DNA of 64,000 nt, taken from contig OX235264.1 of the NCBI GenBank assembly GCA_944472135.2, positions 82,532,319-82,596,318 on the forward strand. Direction: 5' to 3'. Shown here one piece after another: positions 1 through 10,681 of the stretch. Each line of letters opens with the position of its first letter. The stretch's first letter is position 1. The notes under the pieces were generated by a model. The model saw nothing but the letters and a program-made list of their open reading frames with translations. It did no database searches and was not told the origin of the DNA. The DNA comes from Trichobilharzia regenti. Its lineage: Eukaryota; Platyhelminthes; Trematoda; Strigeidida; Schistosomatidae. Made by a program: the position numbers and the translations under genes.

Positions 1-165
1 CCCTCGTACCACCGAATAAAATGATACCATCTTTTATTTGGTTACCTTCTAGTCAGCTGCTTACAGACCAGAGACTTTGTTAAATATATCTGCATAAACA
101 ATTTAACACACTTGCACAGAGTTCATTTCAAACAAAAATCAATCGATCAATATGTGCATACAGTA

Positions 166-167
166 AT

Positions 168-240
<73 letters not shown>
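166..240. repeat. (TA)n microsatellite
   Basis: About 75 bases of pure TA dinucleotides lie inside the left arm of the inverted PLE pair. The matching place in the right arm (about 1365-1380) has only a short ATATAT, so the tract grew after the inversion arose. Confidence 0.95.
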
Positions 241-248
<8 letters not shown>

Positions 249-536
249 ACACTATTCGGAACAATAATAATCATACACATTGGAAACTTTTCAGCATTTC
301 GCATTCAGATGAAAGAGAGATGAAAATACCAGTTACCGGGGTAAATAAAGACTGATAACCGCTTCTTTCTGGACGCATAAATCAGGTTTCAGGCGCTTGA
401 TGGAAATGGCTTCAGCAAACTTGAGGAGAATCGAGCTCTTTTGCCTATTGATAATTTATAACGACTTTTCGACGTCCACCTCATGACCCGTGTCAAGGAG
501 ATGCCTGGCGATGGCACTGTTTAAAGCATTTGTTCC

Positions 537-944
537 CTATAGACGTAAGCTTTTTGGTAGATGTTCAGAAAATCGTAGGTATGCCCTTCTTTCTGTCCTT
601 CCAATGTAACTGCTCCCGCAAATACATGTAAATTTGTATATACAGTTGGAGTTAACATGAGAAGGATATCTATGGATTTTTGATTGCACCAAAGAGCAAG
701 TTGTTTGATGGACGGGGATGGGCTGAGTTGCAGGATAGGCTATGGCTAGTGATATACTCAGCCTCCTGTTGATCATTGCTGCAATGTTTCCACTTTTATA
801 ATCAAGCTGAAAATGAACTGGCTTTTTTCCCACTGTGATTTGTTTTACATTTGTGACCTCAGATCTTCCATACATGTTGATGAAGCTTTGAGGGTACCCA
901 TTGCTCTTCATTAACTTTTCAAGAAACTCAAATTCTTCCTCCAA
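537..944 (-). pseudogene. PLE reverse transcriptase C-end plus GIY-YIG endonuclease fragment
   Basis: The 135-residue open frame matches the region between the reverse transcriptase and the endonuclease of Penelope-like elements. Near residues 102-128 it reads CIYKFTCICG then SSYIGRTERR, which is the GIY-YIG core with its arginine-rich follow-up and an EHLP motif. Upstream it has the typical NGYP linker. PLE proteins normally exceed 600 residues, so this is a fragment. The frame ends soon after the GIY-YIG motif, so the catalytic glutamate region is missing or frameshifted. Function in life would be retrotransposition; this copy is dead. Confidence 0.7.
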
Positions 945-948
945 TTTC

Positions 949-1543
949 TCATGTTAACTCCAACTGTGTATACAAATTTACATGTATTTGCGGGAGCAGT
1001 TACATTGGAAGGACAGAAAGAAGGGCATACCTACGATTTTCTGAACATCTACCAAAAAGCTTACGTCTATAGGGAACAAATGCTTTAAACAGTGCCATCG
1101 CCAGGCATCTCCTTGACACGGGTCATGAGGTGGACGTCGAAAAGTCGTTATAAATTATCAATAGGCAAAAGAGCTCGATTCTCCTCAAGTTTGCTGAAGC
1201 CATTTCCATCAAGCGCCTGAAACCTGATTTATGCGTCCAGAAAGAAGCGGTTATCAGTCTTTATTTACCCCGGTAACTGGTATTTTCATCTCTCTTTCAT
1301 CTGAATGCGAAATGCTGAAAAGTTTCCAATGTGTATGATTATTATTGTTCCGAATAGTGTTTAATATTATATATATTTAATTACTGTATGCACATATTGA
1401 TCGATTGATTTTTGTTTGAAATGAACTCTGCTCAAGTATGTTAAAATTGTTTTTGTAGATATATTTAATAATTTCTTTGGCCTGTAAGCAGCTGACGAGA
1501 AGGTAACCAAATAAAAGATGGTACCATTTTATTCTGCTAAAAC
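949..1543 (+). mobile_element. Inverted copy of the PLE 3' end
   Basis: This stretch is the reverse complement of bases 1-660, apart from the (TA)n tract. On the + strand it reads the GIY-YIG segment (YIGRTER), then the 3' non-coding end. The junction is a short palindrome (CATGTTAAC at 949-957 against GTTAACATG at 652-660). Inverted partial copies are known for Penelope-like elements, so this is probably one compound insertion rather than two. Confidence 0.7.
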
Positions 1544-2040
1544 TGCAGTTCCTGCTTTTTTCTAATGTAATTTCATTTATTCACTGCATTAGGTTAGCTT
1601 CCGAAGGGTTCTTGGTATCAGTAAATTTTACTTACCAGCATATGTTGTTTCCCTACATATAATTTTTCTTAGCTTTATTTCGAAACTGCCTGGAATAGGG
1701 TTAAATAAATATCCGCTGATTATGTCACGAGTCTGACTATTGATCTCTTGCCATCTGAAAATTAGTCTCACCTTTTGTCAACTGTTATATGACACTTTCC
1801 TCACGCTTTCATACTCACAAAACATGTGGATCGCCGAATTCTGGTACATGAGTACTTCTGACATGTCGACGGTTTTAAGTATTTTAAAAAAAGTCTTGAA
1901 ATATTCAAGATCACTAGATTTTTAGAAAGAAATAATGAAGAGAATTTATTCAAATTAGAAATTATACTTGTATATGTTCCCTGCACATTTTTACTTATGA
2001 GATGAAGATCAGTTATCAGTATTCCCATCAAAATCATTAA
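1544..2040. other. No gene seen
   Basis: AT-rich DNA with no coding signal that I recognise. Open frames here are short and lack any family motif. Confidence 0.5.
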
Positions 2041-2530
2041 TGACTGGTTTTGTCAACCATCCCACTCTGTGACCTGGAGAGCCTGGGTCCAGTCCCCAGT
2101 GGAGTCATTGGGGAGTGCTAATGTAGAGTACCAAACTAGGACGAAACAGTAATCCAACACTCCCCGATTTCCTACGGTTCTCTAACTAATCTCAGTCAGT
2201 GATCAAATTTGAAACAACAGTGTAATTGATCATTAGTTTATAAATTCGTCTAATTTAAAGTTTTTCAAAAGCATGAAGTGGAAATCGTATTCTGAGTACT
2301 AGTTGATGTTTTATGAAAGCAATTGAAAAACAGGACCAAAGAATATCCTTTTCGGTAATTTCCTCTTCTGGCTCTACAATTAGATATATGTTTATATACA
2401 TAAAATGTTCATCATTACCAATATTGGTTTTTTTAAAAATACTATCAATTTTAATAAAGATTTTTGTATTTTCCAATGAATGAAAAACAAAACGTTATTG
2501 TTTTTACTGACGTCTCGCTATTTAAAGCTA
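2041..2530 (+). repeat. tRNA-like SINE, left arm of an inverted pair
   Basis: The arm starts with a tRNA-like head (GAGCCTGGGTCCAGTCCCC resembles a B box). A hammerhead-like stretch follows at about 2118-2165, with GGACGAAAC and flanking GGGGAGTG and CACTCCCC that could pair as stem I. The core is damaged (CTAATG in place of CTGATG). The arm is repeated in reverse at 2615-3505. This belongs to the same family as the arms at 6345-7010, 32245-32412 and 34996-35292. Confidence 0.55.
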
Positions 2531-2789
2531 ATAGCTTTCTTTATCAAAGTATGATTAAACCGGAATTTACAAAATCTCAGCATATATATAACAATGGTTT
2601 AACTCTCAGTATTAAATAGCGAAACGTCAGTAAAAACAATATCGTTTTGTTTTTCATTCATTGGGAAATATAAAAACCTTTATTATAATGAATATCATAT
2701 ATCCAATGCCCAAATTTTTTCAAACTGTTAAAAATGAACTTGGTTTGAACATATATATATATATATACTATCAATTTGTTGAATAAGAT

Positions 2790-3065
2790 CAATGGAATTA
2801 CAGTTCACAAAAGATGCATGAAATATAATAAGCGTAAAAATGTAGTAGCAAATAGAATATCAAATAAAATTAAGGAAGTTTCCACAACAAATTGAGGAAC
2901 ATTAAAATCTTGCTGGTCAAGATGTATGTATGTATGTTTCTCAGTGTGGATCCCAATGGCAATATGTAATAGATGAACTCTTAAAGTGGAGTTAACATTA
3001 GTTGGTATTCGGTATATGACTTTGAAAGCCTCATTAATAGCAGTCTGTTGTTCCGAATCCACAAG
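2790..3065 (-). pseudogene. PLE C-terminal fragment
   Basis: The minus-strand frame contains INEAFKVIYRIPTNV and LRVHLLHIA. The same pattern (NTAFKIIYRIPTYL, LRVRLLQTA) appears in the PLE tail at 47105. It marks the C-terminal end of a Penelope-like protein, downstream of GIY-YIG. It lies inside the right arm of the SINE palindrome, so it arrived after that palindrome formed. Confidence 0.5.
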
Positions 3066-3109
3066 ATGTGATAGAATAGAACAATTAATGGATGAGTAGA
3101 TCCTAGAAT

Positions 3110-3112
<3 letters not shown>

Positions 3113-3157
<45 letters not shown>
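3113..3157. repeat. (TA)n microsatellite
   Basis: Pure TA dinucleotides at the edge of the material inserted in the right arm of the 2041-3505 palindrome. A shorter tract lies at 2747-2767. Confidence 0.9.
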
Positions 3158-3160
<3 letters not shown>

Positions 3161-3505
3161 GTAGAGCCAGAAGAGGAAATTACCGAAAAGGATATTCTTT
3201 GGTCCTCTTTGTCAATTGCTTTCATAAAACATCAACTAGTACTCAGAATACGATTTCCACTTCATGCTTTTGAAAAACTTTAAATTAGACGAATTTATAA
3301 ACTAATGATCAATTACACTGTTGTTTCAAACTTGATCACTGACTGAGATTAGTTGGAGAACCGTAGAAAATCGGGGAGTGTTGGATTACCGTTTCGTCCT
3401 AGTTTGGTACTCTACATCAGCACTCCCCAATGACTCCACTGGGGACTGGACCCAGGCTCTCCAGGTCACACAGTGGGCTTGTTGACCATCTGAGCACTAG
3501 GGCGG

Positions 3506-4535
3506 AATCTAGCTGCCCATTGTTACAAATATTATCTATTTGTCATTAAATCTACAGTTCTTATTATTTTGTTTCATACTTATCAGCTCTCCAATTTGCC
3601 TGTTTTCTTGTATAAAAACCAAATATTCCCCCCAAGTCTGATATCCTGTTAACATCCTATACTTTATTCATATTTCATGACCAGTATTTTTGTATCATAA
3701 TATTTTATACCATTGATTGACATATATAGACTGCGTGGTGAATGACGTGAAGCATGACATGAAGCATGACACTATTCAAAACATTCAGAGTTGAATTATG
3801 TTAGTTGACATATTTATCACAAGCTGTACAGGGAAATCAGTATTTACGTTTAAGAAAAGCAAATATAAGCCAATGTTGAAATTTTTTTTTTGAGTCATGC
3901 ATAGTTGTCACCTTTAAAAATTCATATCATTTTGTAATTCATTTGTGGTTTAACCTCTCTTAGTCATTTTTCCTATAATTGTTATTGATTAGTAGACCAA
4001 TTTTTACAACTTTTCTAACAAATGTCATCGGACAGTGAGGTCAAAGGTCATCGGTTGTAAACTAAGAAAATACCTGGAATTTATAGAGATGATACCCATA
4101 ATAGATAGTCATGATGATGATAGTAATAGCACTTCAATCTTATTTGATCCATTTTTCAAAGGTCAAGTCATCTATCCAAGGGTCGTATGAGTAAGGCCTA
4201 ATTTAGGTCGCCTAATATTCATCCTGTAGGGTATTTATTTAAAGATAGATGATTACGCCTACTGTATGTGTGCGTTAGTCTAAAGTTGTGTCTGCGTTCG
4301 TCACACCACACGCTAAATGCATGATCTACACAAAAAGATTTCTCTCTGTAACTAATTTATTCATGCATGGAACAGAAAAATAAGATACTAGAATAACCAA
4401 GTATTGTGGCTTGCAATTATAATAAAATAATAGTAGCTTTATTCAGGACAGTATTTATAAAATTTACAGAATTCTTAGCAGAAGTTTGTTGCATAATATT
4501 TACTCCTCGTCCAGTATCTTCAAGTAAAGTAGTAA
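3506..4535. other. No gene seen
   Basis: AT-rich DNA. I see a short local duplication near 3740-3770 (two GAAGCATGACA units) and nothing that supports a gene. Confidence 0.5.
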
Positions 4536-4829
4536 TTAACCGTAATTGGCGTGAAGTAATGCTGGCTGACCTGAAGTGCAAACTAGTCCTTTATGATACT
4601 TCTTCTTTGTTTCCTTCCAAAAATGCATGACATTTAATTGTAAGCCAGTTAAAAAAGTATACGAACCCATCTTCCTACCCAAAGGTATAATTGAATGATT
4701 AAAAACTCTAGATAGCGAGTTTTGCATCTTTGGGGCGGCAGTTTGTACTAAAAACTCCCATGTTTTTGGATACGTTCCATTAATATGGTTTCTTTTAAGT
4801 TTTGTAGAAACTTGCCAACTAGCAGGCAT
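4536..4829 (-). pseudogene. Non-LTR reverse transcriptase fragment (CR1/jockey-like?)
   Basis: The 97-residue frame has the order seen just after motif 1 of non-LTR reverse transcriptases: a block ending AAPKMQNSLSRVFNHSI, then a weak match to the segment before motif 3. It resembles the 'sole A.PL..LFN.S' stretch of CR1/jockey elements. No catalytic motif is present. Assignment is by eye and weak. Confidence 0.35.
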
Positions 4830-4838
4830 TATTCATTT

Positions 4839-5185
4839 TCATTCCCTTGGGTTCTGAGAGGAAAATAGGGCTTCAATAGTGCATTTCCACTTTGTTTTGT
4901 TCTATTCAGTCCACTTTAGCTGCCTTCACGATTGCCTATAACTTCTCATCTGCTCGCCACACGATCTCCTCCAAGTCGTCTCCGGATCTTTACCAAACAC
5001 TTCATTTCCCGCTTGTGGATGTGGCATACGCTGTCACCCAACGGCCTGCTCAGTGTATTTTGCAATCCGTCTCCATTTTCTTCGGAGTATCTGTTGAGTA
5101 ATAGATTCTTGGTTGGTTCGTTCCCAGAGTTACCTGTTGCACTAGAGACTACATTTTTCTGGATTAAAACAAAATGAACACGGCA
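4839..5185 (-). mobile_element. RTE non-LTR element, old 3' end
   Basis: Read on the minus strand this is a decayed copy of the RTE C-terminal coding end, matching the intact copy at 44841. The shared marks are GGAACATAGGGCTTC-like bases at the very end, then the region coding WRWIGHTLRKP and TWRRSC in the intact copy. Stops and frameshifts break it. Only the last 110 or so codons are kept, as expected for 5' truncation. Confidence 0.6.
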
Positions 5186-6344
5186 AACAAGACGTAATAT
5201 AAGGATAGGGTTTTCGGTAGCCAAAGTTTTAAGTGAGCCGGTGAATTCCTCTTTAGATATGCGTGGTGGAATATCCTGTTTGCAGAATATTTGTGTGGAA
5301 AAATAGTTGTCATCAGCTAACGAGTATTCATTGAATTATGTCCAGTTCAAAGATATTAAAACGGCATTAGTATGAGAAACTAGATTTCGAAAATCATACT
5401 TCTTTTCGTAATAAAAATATTTTACGGCTAATATGTTACCGAATAAAAGGCTAATTGGAAGGACACAAACAGTGCTTCAGTAGGTTCTTCAAAGTTTTCT
5501 GATTGTAAAGAACACCTGATCATTTGCAACAATTAATACAATTTTAAAAAATTGAGGTCCGTATACTACAATAATAAAAAATCACACAGTTATTAGCACA
5601 TAGTTGTTTTATTTGTGCATCAGGTTTTTTTTCACAGTAGTTACAAGAAATGAAATATTATGTGAATTATTGGTAGTAGTGAAATCCAGGAGACGAATTT
5701 CATCATATTTAGGACGTGATAGCTGCATATACGAATATTGCGTACAGGGTTCGAGTCATATTCACTCATTGATATCCACTCATATCCTCCTGGATTCCAC
5801 TGCTAGTTATCATCGGTCAAATACATTAGAGTTAACATCAAGGCATCATTACATCATCCATTCTTTAAATTGATATGTCAAGGGATACTGCGAATATTTG
5901 TCCACTAAAATCAATCTATGAAAATCCAAGAGTTTCGATAAATTAATAAGCTTTTAGGTGATGGGTGAGCAAGATTCACTCATGTCTAAGATAAATAATT
6001 TTAGTCTAGTTCTTCACTTTGGATTAAACGCATCATTCTACTCCTTTAAAATCATATTTTCACATCATTGCTAGTTGACTGGCTTGTGAACTAGACAGCT
6101 TCCTACAAAAATTTGATCCCTCATCGTTAGAAGAGAATCTAAATGAAAACTAAACAGTAATTTGTCACTGCTCGTCTAAAATACAGATTGTAGGTCAAAT
6201 GTATTTTGAGACGAAGCCAGAAATTCTATACGCTTATTTCTTTCCGTTCCTGAGGAGTCACACAAATCGGCATTCTAGGAAAAACAAATTTTTCTTAAAG
6301 TTTTAATATTCAAGAGTTGGTTTGTAAGGATTAAATTTGTTTTT
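5186..6344. other. Mostly unassigned; contains a decayed hammerhead-type SINE
   Basis: No gene is supported. At about 5678-5835 the bases AATCCAGGAGACG and, further on, CCTGGATTCCACTGCTAG match pieces of the hammerhead SINE seen at 26282-26723, in both orientations. This suggests an old, decayed copy of the inverted composite. Confidence 0.4.
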
Positions 6345-6640
6345 AGGAGTTGATCACGGATTGATATGTTTTAGACAACCATTTAAAACAAGCAGGGAGT
6401 ACTACACAGCTGTTTATTCCTAGTTTGAGAATCATCGGCAGTACACAACCACCACCACGGTTGGAACCCAGTACCTTCCGATTAAAAAACGAGCTCATAT
6501 ACTATTCAGCCTCTGGGCCCCGTCTCCTCAATGGCCAGTGCATGAATTCTAACTCCTACCAATTCGTGATTAAGCGTGACCACTCACCAATGTCATCGGC
6601 GGGATGTCCATCCTCACACTTGACTGAATGGACCTCGACG
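6345..6640 (-). repeat. tRNA-like SINE, left arm of an inverted pair
   Basis: This arm matches 6720-7010 in reverse: the block from the TTGATAT edge through ACACAGCTGTTTATTCC, the ACCACCACCACGGTTGGAACCC head and the GGGGCCCAGAGGCTGA block are all shared. Read on the minus strand it has a B-box-like GGGTTCCAACC and a decayed hammerhead tail (AATAAACAGCTGTG where active copies have ACGAAACAGCTGTC). Confidence 0.55.
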
Positions 6641-6719
6641 GTCACGACTTCTCACTAGAACTTCAGGAAACTCCGTCCTGTAGCAAGTCACTAGTGAGCA
6701 TCAGAATTGTTTTCGATAC

Positions 6720-7010
6720 TTGGTTTCACCACGGATTGATATCAGTTAAAGATGACAATGGTTGGTGGTGACGCTAAATCACGAATTGGTAGAAGTTAGA
6801 ATTCATGCACTGGCCTTTGAGGAAACGGGGCCCAGAGACTGAGTAGTATATGAGCTCGCTTTTTAATCGGAAGGTACTGGGTTCCAACCGTGGTGGTGGT
6901 TGTGTACTACCAATGATTCTCAAACTAGGAATAAACAGCTGTGTAGTACTCCCTGCTTGTTTTCAATGGATCAGAAACTGATATCAATCCGTGGTCAAAC
7001 TTCTAAAAAC
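6720..7010 (+). repeat. tRNA-like SINE, right arm of an inverted pair
   Basis: This is the + strand partner of 6345-6640, separated by about 80 unrelated bases. Order: head with GGTTCCAACCGTGG, decayed hammerhead-like part at about 6910-6960, then a tail ending near CAATCCGTGGTCAAAC. The two arms are close to identical, so the inversion is fairly young or has been kept alike by conversion. Confidence 0.55.
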
Positions 7011-8285
7011 AAATTAAAGTTTTAAATTTACCCCAGTGGTCAGTGGCAGTCACTATCCATATATCTGTAAGATAGGGTTTACTGTCAATTGACTACCGTC
7101 TAGTCTTATAACAAACTGTAAAATGCAAACGCAAGTATACAAGGGCTTATTACATAGATAATAAGGAAGTAAAAAATGTCCATAAATTCTATGTGGTTTT
7201 ATTTTGCTTAGTAATGTAGTACAGTGAATATAAAATCATCCCTTTTCATCATATTACACAGAATAACAGTCTGGCTTAATGATTTCCATTGTTGATAGGA
7301 TGTCGTATGAAGAGGAGAGTGCCGATGAGTTTGAAGCGGTGCAGTGTGACACACTATAATTCATCAGATGCTCAGCGAGAAGAGCCATAGCAGTCTGTGA
7401 TTCATTAAATGAATAAACATATGTTGAAGGATACGATATTAAAGTACTGTTCTCAGTCTCATGGAGGGGACTCTGAATCCTAAGACTTTCATAGTAAATC
7501 TCATGTAGGTATCGTTACACATAAGCGAGCACTATGATTTTCATATTTGCAAAATATTACTGATTATCGAGTTGCAAATAAAGAGGAAACAAAATCCGGG
7601 CTTTTATGATAACCTCCCAACTGCTAACTCAGATTCATGTCGTTAGCTATGCAGGTTTAATTATTGTCATACTTGATGACTTGTTTTTAACGAAATCTAA
7701 TTGTGTAATTACATTCTAATATTAACTGTCATCATCTGTAGTATCTATCACCTTACCTACAAAAGCTAAATTCACAAAATCTTACTGTTTTATGTCGCCT
7801 ATCTACTTCTAGTTTAGCTTATATCTGTTACTAAATGTATCGCATTTAGGACATGGAGTCTCCAAACTTTTTAACCCAAAATTACTTTGCGATCACGAAG
7901 ACATTCAACATTAATTAACTAATTTATTCCATATTCTTGGAAATTTATTGTATGGTATAGTTTACTGGAAAATGCTTGGTATTGCTTGAAATATCTCATT
8001 TCAGATGAAAACAAAAATGAACACTTTTTAGGCGTTGGTGCACAGGTTGATTTGGTGGACCTCAGAATTACTTGAGAATTTGAAGTTTTGCTTTTTATGT
8101 CAGACTCTTCTGAGATTTAAGCCCTCAATTTTACGAATAAACCTTAATATTTGTTAGTAGTTTTCGTTTACCTTTGAGTAAATTTCTTCCATTCGTTATC
8201 GGTCAATGACAGATAATGGGATACATGAAAAGTTATATTCTTCAATAAATCACTTTGTGAATATGAGAAAATTTCCTTTGGTCAG
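7011..8285. other. No gene seen
   Basis: AT-rich DNA with short open frames only. Nothing here matches a family I know. Confidence 0.5.
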
Positions 8286-9970
8286 AAAGGATGGCTGACC
8301 AAATGAAATTCGCCAAACCCGATGGTGAAAGAACAAGACACATCTAATTGAAAATCAACTGACTGATGTCTTAAAAAACATGAGGAATAAGTCAGCAATC
8401 TCGTCAGAAATATACGAACGCATCCGACCAGTAGGCTGCATGATACCACGTTTGTATAGACTACAGAAAATTCATAAGACAGGATTACCCCTCCGTCCAA
8501 TCCTTGATATGGCGGGTTCTCCTCATCACGGAATCGCTCCATGGCTAGCCGAAATACTGGAACAACTCAGAAGGCAAGTATCTAAGTTTTCCATTGATGA
8601 TACGTTTAAATTTATTGATAGCACTAAAGATTCTAATGTCTCAGACAAAGTCTTGTTCTCATTAGATGTGACGTCGCTATTTACTAATGTTCCTCTCATG
8701 GAAACTGTTTGCTATTTATGTGATTATATGATACACATAGTTTAGAAGTAGGGTTGCTGACAAACCACCTCAAAGAGCTTTTATTGAGATGCACGTTCAA
8801 TGTTCAGTTCACCTTCAATAATGAGATTTTTAGACAGAGAGATGGCATAACCATGGCATCACCACTGGTTTCCTTGTTGGCTGATTGTTTTATGGCAAAG
8901 CTTGAAAATTCTCAGCTTAGTCAAAACATCGGTCATTTTGACATTTGTAGAAGATATGTAGACGACACTTTCGTTATCTGCGATAAAAACGTGGTTAGAA
9001 CAAAACATATAAGCGAACAATATTGCTTTCAATTAGATCTTCTTCAGGCTTTACTCTAATTTACATAGATTTATATATAAAAATTTTAACGTAATTCTTG
9101 AAGATGTCTTGTTTGCTTTCAACAACTGCCATCCTTCATCACAATTCACCATAGAAAAGGAATCCGAACTAAGTATTCCCTTTCTTGATGTGTGCCATAA
9201 CAGACATAATGATGGATCTCTCAAAAGATCTATCCACCGGAAACGTACATGGAAGGGACTAATTTTTACAGTTAAGTGCCTATTTCCAGGAAAAGAAATG
9301 TAATTCATTCTCTCTGCTTTAGGATAAGGAACATCTGCATCTGATTGCCTTGACTCAGAACTTGACTTCTTAAAAGCTACCCTCGGAGAAAATGGTTACC
9401 CTAAACGATTGATTGACAACAACATGAAAGATAAGCAGTCTAGACTGGTCACCGACTCAGCTCCAAAGAAAGCCTTAATCATGAACTTGGAATTCATAAG
9501 TAACCGAGCTTCAGATATGCTCAAAGACCGCCTCTCTAAATCGATCAGTAAGACGTTTTTTGCTGCAAAGTTACAAATGACGTTCACCAGCCGCAAGTTG
9601 TTCTCTACCTCTGTAAAAGATAAGCTCTGCCATCTGCCCGCCTCTGTGTGCATCTACGAGTTCGCCTGGTTTTGTTGACCAAGGTACAATGGCCGTAGCC
9701 AGAGGACGCTTTCCACACGGATACGAGAACATATTCCTGCATGGTTTTACGAGGGAGAAAGAAAGTGTGTGCGAAGCTCAATTCTAGAACACCTGATCGA
9801 CTTCTGTCACTCTCCGAACCTTGACCAGGATTTTAAGATCATCTTACAGACTTCTAAAGACAGCGGAAGCCTTGGCAATTCATGACTTTGAGAGAAACCT
9901 TTGTGTACAATAGAAGTATGTACAATCCCTACTTCTGCCTTGGCCGTAGAGGGATAGACATGTATTTATT
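8286..9970 (+). mobile_element. Penelope-like element, decayed RT and endonuclease
   Basis: This is the longest PLE copy on the + strand. Its coding region is split over at least four frames. Motifs in order: IPRLYRLQKIHKTG and LRPI (8430-8500), LFSLDVTSLFTNVP holding the first catalytic aspartate (about 8660), RQRDGITMASPL (about 8840), the catalytic YVDDTF (about 8955), then FLDVCHNR and the RKRTW block (9180-9250). A GIY-YIG segment follows at about 9645-9760 (CIYEFA, YNGRSQRTLSTRIREHIPAW), with Y-N-G in place of Y-I-G, then a C-terminal tail to about 9920. Frameshifts and stops make it non-functional. The 5' end is missing. Confidence 0.8.
8380..9059 (+). pseudogene. PLE reverse transcriptase core, frameshifted
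   Basis: Two neighbouring frames (8380-8745 and 8754-9059) hold the palm motifs of a Penelope-type reverse transcriptase. The first has the fingers motif and the first catalytic Asp (SLDVTSLFTN). The second has the ITMASPL motif and YVDD. A stop codon and frame change near 8746 separates them. All three carboxylates of the active site are still visible, so the breaks are more recent than the loss of other PLE copies in this window. Confidence 0.75.
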
Positions 9971-10509
9971 TTTGTTTATTTAGTTATTCTATGCACTTTT
10001 CCCTTATTACTACGATTATTATTATCATTATTATTACCATTCTCACTCTGAATCTTTCCACTTGACCCACTTGTCATTTTAAACCCGGAATTATTAATTT
10101 TTATATTTTTTATTTTATTTTTACAATATTAAATTCTATCCTATCAAATTTCACACCATGTTGTGTAACATTTTATATTCGTCTACTAATCCTATGATTA
10201 TGCACCACTTTCCAAAATCTATATACCCTATGTATTATTCTATATACGACATTAATTATTCTGCCACTTGACATTAAACTATGATTATGATCACAAATAT
10301 TTTAATTGCATTTCATACTACTATTATTATTTCATGTATTTACACCTTTGATCTAATTCCCTCGCCGGATATAATTTCTTATACGATTGTACAGCTTGAT
10401 AATAAATTCGTTGAAAAGAGTCTCTTCATTGAATATTGTGTTCTTAAGGCTACAATGGAAATTATTAAATTATTATTGAAAATATTGGAAATCTCGAAGA
10501 CTGAACAGC
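9971..10509. other. No gene seen
   Basis: AT-rich stretch with runs such as (TTA)n around 10015-10035. It may include the 3' non-coding end of the PLE before it, but I cannot place a boundary. Confidence 0.4.
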
Positions 10510-10681
10510 ATCGGCGGTACAGTGGTTAGGACTCTCGCCAACCATGTGCATGGTCTGAGGTTCTATCCCCTGCCGACGCACACCTGATATCAATAGTCGA
10601 TCTACAAAATCTGGGCTACAGATATCATATGCTGAGAATCCCATACTTGTACCAAAATGCGGTATAATCAAAATAAAATAT
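10510..10681 (+). repeat. tRNA-derived SINE (family 1)
   Basis: A tRNA-like head with an A box (GGTACAGTGGTTAGGAC) and a B box (GGTTCTATCCC), then the family body (CACACCTGATATC, CATACTTGTACCAAAA) and an A-rich tail. RNA polymerase III would start at such boxes. Other copies: 28060, 29990, 35955, 38556, 50681/51831 and 55681. Confidence 0.8.

Larger units (their letters stand above)
1..948 (-). mobile_element. Penelope-like element, 3' part
   Basis: This is the 3' part of a Penelope-like retroelement read on the minus strand. The coding part (537-944) ends in a GIY-YIG-like segment. The rest, down to base 1, is the non-coding 3' end. Bases 1-660 are repeated in reverse at 949-1543, so the element forms a large inverted pair. 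The left arm has gained a (TA)n tract at 166-240 that the right arm lacks. The outer ends carry a decayed hammerhead-like stretch (CTGAC, then CAAAT in place of GAAA). The copy is truncated at its 5' side. Confidence 0.7.
2615..3505 (-). repeat. tRNA-like SINE, right arm, interrupted
   Basis: This is the reverse-complement partner of 2041-2530. It is interrupted by about 450 extra bases (roughly 2700-3155) that hold a PLE fragment and two (TA)n tracts. Read on the minus strand it keeps the tRNA-like head and a better hammerhead-like core than the left arm (CTGATG, then GGACGAAAC). Confidence 0.55.

Noticed and set aside
1740..2037. Overlapping short frames on both strands
   Set aside because: AT-rich chance frames with no motif.
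5604..5873. 89-residue + frame
   Set aside because: It overlaps pieces of a decayed hammerhead SINE (CCTGGATTCCACTGC), so it is repeat sequence.
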